NCBI GenBank assembly: GCA_031260825.1
Contig: JAISKS010000049.1
Coordinates: 1-11,818 of the forward strand
Source: Bifidobacteriaceae bacterium
Lineage (GTDB): Bacteria; Actinomycetota; Actinomycetes; Actinomycetales; Bifidobacteriaceae
Length of the DNA stretch: 11,818 nucleotides
Direction of reading: 5' to 3'
In this document: positions 6,544 through 11,818 of the stretch, piece after piece
How the letters are laid out: every line of letters begins with the position of its first letter
How positions within the stretch are numbered: position 1 is the stretch's first letter
The notes under the pieces: model-generated
What the model saw: only the letters and a program-made list of their open reading frames with translations
The model's database searches: none
Told to the model about the DNA's origin: nothing
Position numbers and translations under genes: made by a program

Positions 6544-8724
6544 TTAATCAACAGTGAGTTCGAGCCATTCAAGCTCAAGTTCTTCCTGTTCAGATTTTAA
6601 GTTTTTTATTAGTTCGCCCAGATTTATTAAAGCTTCGTAATCATCTGGTGATGTATTTTCGAGATCCTGAGTTTTTTGAGATATTTCGTCCGTTTTGCGT
6701 TTCAATTTACCTTCAACCAGGTTGGCTTTTTTGCGAATGGCTTGCAATTCTTTTGTTGAAAGCTCAGATTTACCGCGCGACTCAAGATCTGTAGCGGATT
6801 CTGTAGCGGATTCTGTAGGGGATTCAGCCGTGACTCTTGTGCGTTTATGTGCAGATTTGTCAGATAAAGATTTATCAGGTACAGATCTGTCAGCCGAAGC
6901 GCCCGTATTTACTAGTCTCATATACTCATCCACGCCGCCGGGCATATGTTTTAGGGAGCCGTCTACGAGCGCAAACTGCGAATCCGTTACGCGTTCGACG
7001 AGATAGCGATCATGCGAGACAACGAGGAGCGTGCCAGGCCACCAATCGAGCAAATCTTCTAGAACCGCGAGCATATCTGTATCGAGGTCATTTGAAGGTT
7101 CATCGAGAATCAAAACATTTGGGTTGTCTAATAGGATCAGCAGGAGTTGTAGGCGGCGGCGCTGACCTCCGGATAGGTCTTTTACGTAAGATTGTAGCTG
7201 CGAAGTTTTGAAACCGAGTCGCTCTAACATTTGCGATGGCGTCATTTCTTTGGTACTATTTGCCGAGCTACCATATCCTCCGCCGGCTGTCCCCGCGATA
7301 TACGAGGTTTTATATTGAGCGACGATCTCTCTCACTCTTGTGTCTTCATATTTTTCGAGTTCGTCGAGTCGCTGTGTGAGACTTGCGAATTTCACGGTTT
7401 TTCCGATTTTTACGCGTCCTACTGTTGGGTCAAGTTTGCCAGTAATTACGCTAAGAAGTGTGGATTTGCCCGCTCCATTTGCTCCGAGGATTCCGATTCT
7501 GTCGCCTGGTCCAATTGACCACGTTATGGTATTAAGTACTGTGTTTTCTGGGTCGGAAGGGTCTTGGTTAATGGGGTTTGTAGCGGATTTGTTTGTACCG
7601 TCTGAATCGTCAGGGTTTGTACCGGATTGTAGTATTTTAAATGTTACTGTAACATCTTCCAAATCAACAACCTGCTTGCCAAGTCTGGAAGTCGCGAGGC
7701 GCACGAGCTCAGTTTGGCTTCTAGGAGGGGGCTCGTCGGCGATCAGCTCATTGGCGGCCTCAATGCGAAATTTGGGTTTTGCGGTTCTAGCAGGGGCGCC
7801 GCGACTAAGCCAAGCAAGCTCTTTTTTCATCAAATTCTGCCTTTTGCCCTCAACTACAGCGGCCTGTTTATCGCGCTCGGCACGTCCCAAAATATAGGCC
7901 GAATAGCCACCGTCAAAAGTTTCGCAAATTCCATCATGCACTTCCCAAGTGAGATTTGCGACCTCATCGAGGAACCAGCGATCATGCGTTACAATCAGGA
8001 AAGCGCCGTCATTTTTGCGCCAACGAGAATTTATATGTCCCGCGAGCCACTTAATTGCTGGCATATCGAGATGATTTGTTGGCTCATCGAGCGCAATAAC
8101 ATCCCAATCTTTTATGAGAAGCGCGGCAAGACTTACGCGCTGCGCCTGGCCTCCAGAGAGTTTACTGGAATCTTGAGAAAGGTCAATGTCAGAAATTAAT
8201 GCATCGAGAATTGAGCGAATTTTTGAATCAGACGCCCATTCATATTCGTATTCATAATCGCCGAGAATAATTTCTTGGACAGTTTTTGTGCTTTGATTTT
8301 GCGGAGAATTTGATTGGTTTTGGTTCGTGTTTGTGCTTTGATTTTGTGCAGTTGATTTTTGTGCTGCTACTATATTTTGTGCATCTGATTTTTCTTGTGG
8401 TACTATATTTTGCGCCGCAACATTCTTGTTATTAGAAAGTTTTGCACCGTCAGCCTGTCCCAAAAACCCAATTCGAAGATCTCGCCTTATACTCAAATCG
8501 CCACCATCAGGCTCCAAAACGCCACAAAGCATTTTCATAAGAGTCGACTTGCCTTCGCCGTTTGCGCCGACAATCGCAATGCGGTCGCCAGCATGCACAG
8601 AAGCGCTTACATCATCGAAAACATCTTTTGTCGGAAAATGTATTTTGAGGTGACTCCCACTAACATAGGAATCACCCCTATTTTGTACCTGCGAAATATT
8701 GGCAGATTTTATGATTGTAGCCAT
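6544..8724 (-). CDS. ABC-F family ATPase (Uup-like, ribosome-associated)
   Basis: Two nucleotide-binding domains lie in one chain with no membrane segments. Domain 1 has Walker A GANGEGKST (53-61), signature LSGGQ (189-193), Walker B/D-loop ALDEPTNHLD (211-220) and switch His247. Domain 2 has GANGAGKST (414-422), LSGGQ (517-521), LILDEPSNDLD (538-548) and His571. The linker (about 285-350, KKELAWLSRGAPARTAKPKF) corresponds to the ABC-F tRNA-interacting arm. A charged coiled coil (about 655-722) resembles the Uup C-terminal domain. ABC-F proteins act on the ribosome to relieve stalling or protect from antibiotics. From memory the linker resembles actinobacterial homologues. Two unusual hydrophilic inserts occur: Asn/Gln/Ser-rich at 98-148 and Asp/Ser/Asn-rich at 365-395. 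There is also a repetitive ESAT tract near 637-646. The ATG at 8724 lies 9 bp after the nuclease stop codon and has no clear Shine-Dalgarno, so translational coupling is possible. The gene is clearly GC-richer than its neighbours. Confidence 0.95.
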   Translation of the reverse strand: MATIIKSANISQVQNRGDSYVSGSHLKIHFPTKDVFDDVSASVHAGDRIAIVGANGEGKSTLMKMLCGVLEPDGGDLSIRRDLRIGFLGQADGAKLSNNKNVAAQNIVPQEKSDAQNIVAAQKSTAQNQSTNTNQNQSNSPQNQSTKTVQEIILGDYEYEYEWASDSKIRSILDALISDIDLSQDSSKLSGGQAQRVSLAALLIKDWDVIALDEPTNHLDMPAIKWLAGHINSRWRKNDGAFLIVTHDRWFLDEVANLTWEVHDGICETFDGGYSAYILGRAERDKQAAVVEGKRQNLMKKELAWLSRGAPARTAKPKFRIEAANELIADEPPPRSQTELVRLATSRLGKQVVDLEDVTVTFKILQSGTNPDDSDGTNKSATNPINQDPSDPENTVLNTITWSIGPGDRIGILGANGAGKSTLLSVITGKLDPTVGRVKIGKTVKFASLTQRLDELEKYEDTRVREIVAQYKTSYIAGTAGGGYGSSANSTKEMTPSQMLERLGFKTSQLQSYVKDLSGGQRRRLQLLLILLDNPNVLILDEPSNDLDTDMLAVLEDLLDWWPGTLLVVSHDRYLVERVTDSQFALVDGSLKHMPGGVDEYMRLVNTGASADRSVPDKSLSDKSAHKRTRVTAESPTESATESATDLESRGKSELSTKELQAIRKKANLVEGKLKRKTDEISQKTQDLENTSPDDYEALINLGELIKNLKSEQEELELEWLELTVD
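6791..6826. repeat. Three tandem 12-bp repeats inside the ABC-F gene
   Basis: GTAGCGGATTCT occurs twice perfectly (6791-6802, 6803-6814) and a third time with two changes (6815-6826). It encodes ESPT-ESAT-ESAT in the linker between domain 2 and the C-terminal coiled coil. The 12-bp unit keeps the frame, so copy number could vary without loss of the protein. Confidence 0.85.
8281..8433 (-). other. Asn/Gln/Ser-rich insert in ABC-F domain 1
   Basis: Residues 98-148 hold repeated AQN, NQS and QNQS words, and the DNA has matching direct repeats (TACTATATTTTG at 8368-8379 and 8401-8412). The insert lies between the Walker A region and the EIILGDYEYEYE segment, where ordinary ABC-F proteins have a much shorter connection. 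It keeps frame and all catalytic motifs, so it is probably a disordered surface loop expanded by repeat slippage. Confidence 0.7.
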
Positions 8725-8733
8725 TTTGAAATA

Positions 8734-10410
8734 CTAATTTAGTTCTTGAATTTGCCAAATTGATTTAGCTATTTTTGCGAATGATTTTTGCCTATCAACA
8801 ACATCAGTTATTCCCCAAGTATCATAATTAGAAATATCTTTAGTCAATGTAGAATTTGATTTTAAATATTCAGTTTTTTTATCATTAAAACTTTTTGTAT
8901 CAACAGATATATTTGAATTTACTGTTAATAACGTTAAATTGCCCAATCTATTTTTAGCTCTTTTTATATCATGATAGTTCATATTTTCCCAAGAATTTTC
9001 AGAACTTTTTGGTATAATATGCTCAACACTAATTGATTTATCGTCAATATCAAATTTCATATTACCTTGCATATTTTTTTCAATTTCTATTAAAATATAT
9101 TTTGGAATTTTCATACTTTGTGTAAACTCTTTATTAGAAAAATCAATTTCAAATATTTCATTAGAAATATATATTCGACGTAATAATTCGATATCATATG
9201 AATTATTTTTATAAATTGATAGCGCAACATTATTATATGTTTTTTCTATATCATTAGGGTTATATTTTCCAATTATGTTATATCTAAAAGATATAATTAT
9301 TATGCGTTTTAATAATTTTTTAAACTCATCAGTAGATAACTTATTAAATGCAACCAGTAGCAAAGAGGTTGCTTGCTTAATTTTAAAATAATTTAATAAC
9401 TTAATGTTTTCTGATATTTCTGGATCATCATTCCAAATAGAATTTGTATAATCAAATAATGCAACATACGAATCAACCAGATTGTCTAATTCTTTTAATA
9501 ATTCAAAAACTTGTATTTTTGTATTTATGTTATTTTTTATTGTTTTAAAAACTTCTTTTTTACCAATTGTTTTATTTTGACTATTCCAATAATATCTTAG
9601 AAAATCGTCAAACTTATGTTCGCCAAGTGAATTATTAATCGCCTGCCATTTATCATCAATTTCATCAATCTCTTTTTCTGTACTATCATCGGAATTAATT
9701 ACAGAAAATAAATAGTTTTTTAATAAATCAGCTGACGAAAGCTGAACTCCTCTTGCGTTTAATGTTTCAAATACAATAGATGCGTTTAGCTCATTTCCAA
9801 CTTTTATAACAGTAAAATATAATTTATCAACAATATTTTTTATAAATTCAGCTAAATCTACACCAGTTGTATAGGTTTCTTTTAATCTATTATAAAAATA
9901 AATAAAGCAGTTTTTCATTAACTTTTCAGAAGCATTAAGATTTTTTGATGGCAAATCATTATCAATATCAACCAAATTTTTCTTATAATAATCATTATTA
10001 TTTCTGTTTAATGTTAGTTTATTAGAAGGTATTAAAGTAGCAGGATCAATAATACCAATATATGTATTTTTAAATAACTCTACTCTTTTTATATTTTCTT
10101 CATCAGAATCTTTTAATTCATTAATATTTTTTAATGCAGCTAGAATTAAAAGGGACATTGTGATTAGTCTCTGTTGACCATCAATTATATTATATATTTT
10201 ATTATTGTCATCTTTATCTAATAATACTAAATATCCCATATAATGTTCTTGGTAAGTATTATCTATTAAATAAGAAATATCATCCCAAAGTTCATCCCAG
10301 TTTTCGGTATCCCAAGAATAATCGCGCTGAAATTTAGGAATCTCATATTTTATGCCATTACCCATAATAGAATTATAGGTTTCATTAGTGGTATTTTTTA
10401 TACCAGACAT
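8734..10410 (-). CDS. DUF262-DUF1524 fused nuclease (GmrSD-type, probable anti-phage)
   Basis: The N-terminal DUF262 domain has IPKFQRDYSW (24-33), IIDGQQRLITM (75-85) and FETLNARGVQLSSADLLKNYL (214-234, interior shown here as FETLN...KNYL). The C-terminal DUF1524 domain has the HNH-like VEHIIP (462-467, His464), then NRLGNLTLL (487-495), Asn498, and K511/Y515. In the GmrSD family the DGQQR part uses nucleotides to drive a DUF1524 nuclease against modified phage DNA. Related single-chain proteins act in BrxU-like and SspE-like defence. At 558 residues it is a complete single-chain form with both motifs intact. Which DNA modification it senses cannot be told from sequence. The start at 10410 is supported by AAGGA 6 nt upstream. 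The gene is very AT-rich (10 G+C in 60 bases at 9241-9300), unlike the ABC-F gene 9 bp downstream, which suggests horizontal arrival. No partner methyltransferase or phosphorothioation gene is in the window. Confidence 0.93.
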   Translation of the reverse strand: MSGIKNTTNETYNSIMGNGIKYEIPKFQRDYSWDTENWDELWDDISYLIDNTYQEHYMGYLVLLDKDDNNKIYNIIDGQQRLITMSLLILAALKNINELKDSDEENIKRVELFKNTYIGIIDPATLIPSNKLTLNRNNNDYYKKNLVDIDNDLPSKNLNASEKLMKNCFIYFYNRLKETYTTGVDLAEFIKNIVDKLYFTVIKVGNELNASIVFETLNARGVQLSSADLLKNYLFSVINSDDSTEKEIDEIDDKWQAINNSLGEHKFDDFLRYYWNSQNKTIGKKEVFKTIKNNINTKIQVFELLKELDNLVDSYVALFDYTNSIWNDDPEISENIKLLNYFKIKQATSLLLVAFNKLSTDEFKKLLKRIIIISFRYNIIGKYNPNDIEKTYNNVALSIYKNNSYDIELLRRIYISNEIFEIDFSNKEFTQSMKIPKYILIEIEKNMQGNMKFDIDDKSISVEHIIPKSSENSWENMNYHDIKRAKNRLGNLTLLTVNSNISVDTKSFNDKKTEYLKSNSTLTKDISNYDTWGITDVVDRQKSFAKIAKSIWQIQELN

Positions 10411-10416
10411 ATGAAT

Positions 10417-10421
10417 TCCTT
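10417..10421 (-). promoter_or_regulatory. Shine-Dalgarno of the DUF262-DUF1524 gene
   Basis: AAGGA lies 6 nt before the ATG at 10410, in the 30-bp gap after the antiporter gene. It is the clearest ribosome binding site in the window and contrasts with the genes further downstream, which lack one. Confidence 0.7.
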
Positions 10422-10440
10422 ATTTATAAAAAATAGCGAA

Positions 10441-11691
10441 TTATTTATCAAAATCCGCTACTTTTTGTTTTTCAGAAGGTAATAATAATACGAAGAAAAT
10501 TACTGTTAATATTGATGCAAATCCAACGAAAGAAAACGCAGGTGTCCAATTTGGTACATCACCTTCACCAACGATAAGTGGTACAACATATCCAGCGCAA
10601 ACTTCACCGACTAAATAGCCTGCAAGTGCGATGAAACCTGTTAAGGCACCCACTGCGAATTTTGGTACAAGCTCCATTGTCATTGTCGCGGTTAGCATTA
10701 ATGAGCCGTAAACTGTAGCACCAAATAGGCAGATGATTATGCCGATTAATACTGGGCTTTGTGCATAGATGTATAAGAAAATTAATGCAACATTAAGTAC
10801 TCCAAGTCCAGCGCCGATGATTGCGCGACGTGATTTGAATAGGACATCTGATGCGACGCCGATTAAAATTGTCACAGGAATAGCGCTTAATTCGAATAAT
10901 GAAACGAAGTATTTTGCAGTAGATTTATCGAAGCCTTTTGCCTCTTGTAAATATAATGGGATCCAGTCAGAGATACCGTATCTAGCAAGATAAACACCTG
11001 CGTTAGCCCAAAATAGGAACCAGCAATATTTGTTTTTTACAACATATTTGATGAAAATTTGTAGAGCTGTAAGTTCGATGATTTCACCGTCTGTAGAAAT
11101 ACGATCGTTTTTGTCAAGTTCTTTTTCAACGAAAACTTCTTTAATTCCTGACCAATCTTCAACGGCTGGAAGACCGACAGAAGCAGGCCTGTCGCGACCG
11201 AAAATGATAATTATCAAACTTAATAATAGTGATATTACAGCAGGTACGAAGAAGATACCGAATGTACCAACAACTGGAGTCACGAAAGTTGTCGCGAAAA
11301 CAATGATTGGTGCAACAAGTGCGCCACCAAGATTTTGTGAAGTATTCCACATTGAAAATGCGATTCCTCGCTGTTTTGCGTGGTACCAAGATGCGATAAC
11401 TTTATGCGCGGCAGGCGAACCCATTCCTTGGAAAAGTGCTAAGATACACATCAAAATGCCCATGATAATTAGGTTATGAGTTGTACCTAATGCTAATGTT
11501 AAAAATGATGATCCGATAAGTCCGCATGCGATATAATAGCGTGGATTTGCTTTATCGGAAATCACGCCCATCACGAATTTACTTAGTCCGTATGAGATTC
11601 CGTAGATAATTAGGAGCATACCAATGTCGGTTTTTTTCATTCCGTATGCTTCAATGAGTTCGGACTGTGATACTTTCACAACATTACGCAC
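10441..11691 (-). CDS. Organophosphate:phosphate antiporter, UhpT/GlpT family (N-terminus disrupted)
   Basis: The protein is a major facilitator of the OPA group, which imports sugar phosphates or glycerol 3-phosphate in exchange for phosphate. Family marks are SKFVMGVISDKANPR (37-51), LFQGMGSPAAHKVIASWY (86-103), SMWNTSQNLGGA (113-124), FGRDRPASVGLP (164-175) and YLARYGISDWIPLYL (234-248). Arg237 matches the essential helix-7 Arg of GlpT/UhpT. The only usable in-frame start is GTG at 11691, but this would put the conserved helix-1 Arg (YYVVRN) at residue 2 and delete helix 1. The same frame stays open upstream to 11745 and encodes GFFIPPPYYVV, part of that missing helix, without a normal start codon. 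The position of the GlpT/UhpT helix-5 His is Gln119 here, which may alter substrate choice. The gene leads a tight cluster with the nuclease 30 bp downstream. It would suit a bacterium that scavenges phosphorylated metabolites. Confidence 0.9.
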   Translation of the reverse strand: MRNVVKVSQSELIEAYGMKKTDIGMLLIIYGISYGLSKFVMGVISDKANPRYYIACGLIGSSFLTLALGTTHNLIIMGILMCILALFQGMGSPAAHKVIASWYHAKQRGIAFSMWNTSQNLGGALVAPIIVFATTFVTPVVGTFGIFFVPAVISLLLSLIIIIFGRDRPASVGLPAVEDWSGIKEVFVEKELDKNDRISTDGEIIELTALQIFIKYVVKNKYCWFLFWANAGVYLARYGISDWIPLYLQEAKGFDKSTAKYFVSLFELSAIPVTILIGVASDVLFKSRRAIIGAGLGVLNVALIFLYIYAQSPVLIGIIICLFGATVYGSLMLTATMTMELVPKFAVGALTGFIALAGYLVGEVCAGYVVPLIVGEGDVPNWTPAFSFVGFASILTVIFFVLLLPSEKQKVADFDK

Positions 11692-11767
11692 AACATAATA
11701 TGGCGGTGGGATAAAAAATCCGTAGTTTTTTGACCTAACAATATTTTACCTTCTTATATTCTAACAT
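11692..11767 (-). pseudogene. Displaced N-terminal codons of the antiporter
   Basis: In the frame one base off, ATG at 11767 (preceded by GGAAG at suitable distance) reads MLEYKKVKYC and then TAG at 11735-11737. Moving one base forward just before that stop continues into the antiporter frame as SKNYGFFIPPPYYVVRN. The joined sequence matches the start of GlpT-like proteins in both length and pattern (EYKK, aromatic, helix 1, YYxVR). The antiporter frame itself is closed by TAA at 11746-11748, so the shift must lie between about 11738 and 11745. The region 11768-11818 upstream shows nothing I can assign. Confidence 0.6.
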
Positions 11768-11818
11768 ATTTCTTCCATCTTTGACTGAAAGTCCGCCATA
11801 AATCGTTTTAGGTCGAAC

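Noticed and set aside
6695..7897. Plus-strand open frames across the ABC-F region
   Set aside because: They are antisense shadows of a gene with all family motifs; their translations show no domain and they have no suitable start signals.
289..11691. Recoded TGA (Gracilibacteria-type code)
   Set aside because: All long frames close properly with TAA or TAG and remain full length with TGA treated as stop; glycine is encoded normally.
11735..11748. ATT start codon at 11742 behind AAGAAGG for the antiporter
   Set aside because: Spacing is good, but ATT starts are very rare, and the family-like EYKK N-terminus in the neighbouring frame is better explained by a frameshift from ATG 11767.

Overview
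The window is an AT-rich stretch of bacterial DNA. All five recognisable genes lie on the minus strand, so it is transcribed right to left. The standard genetic code fits, because every long frame stays open with TGA read as stop; the genuine stops seen are TAA or TAG. Three traits point to a small-genome host-associated bacterium, possibly Candidatus Saccharibacteria or another Patescibacteria/CPR lineage: a sugar-phosphate antiporter, large surface proteins, and an ABC-F protein whose linker resembles actinobacterial homologues. The taxonomy is inference; no rRNA or tRNA is present to confirm it.

Layout in transcription order. (1) 11767-10441: an organophosphate:phosphate antiporter of the UhpT/GlpT family. 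Its first transmembrane helix is cut off from the canonical start by an apparent one-base frameshift. (2) 10410-8734: a very AT-rich fused DUF262-DUF1524 (GmrSD-type) nuclease, probably anti-phage. (3) 8724-6544: a GC-richer ABC-F ATPase, 9 bp behind the nuclease. These three are packed tightly (30 and 9 bp gaps) and may be cotranscribed, although their base compositions differ strongly. (4) 6461-3250: a secreted surface protein of about 1070 residues if one frameshift near 3525-3570 is repaired. It contains two LamG-like jelly rolls, each apparently inserted inside an IPT/TIG domain, followed by a third TIG domain. (5) 3075-289: a 928-residue protein with about 28 membrane segments, of unknown function.

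The non-coding parts are rich in structure. Two clusters of short hairpin repeats (ATTCC-N10-GGAAT, GAAA loop on one strand) sit directly 3' of the surface-protein gene and of the membrane-protein gene. Stem differences between copies are compensatory. A 26-bp perfect inverted repeat lies at the left edge. Genes 4 and 5 have extended -10 promoters (TGnTAnAAT) only 5-7 nt before their ATG and no Shine-Dalgarno, so their mRNAs are probably leaderless. The surface-protein promoter is preceded by a 12-base homopolymer and a four-run G-quadruplex motif, an arrangement that suggests, but does not prove, variable expression.

Two independent one-base frame disruptions in an 11.8-kb window could be real decay or phase variation. 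They could equally be assembly indels, so they should be checked against reads before any biological conclusion.
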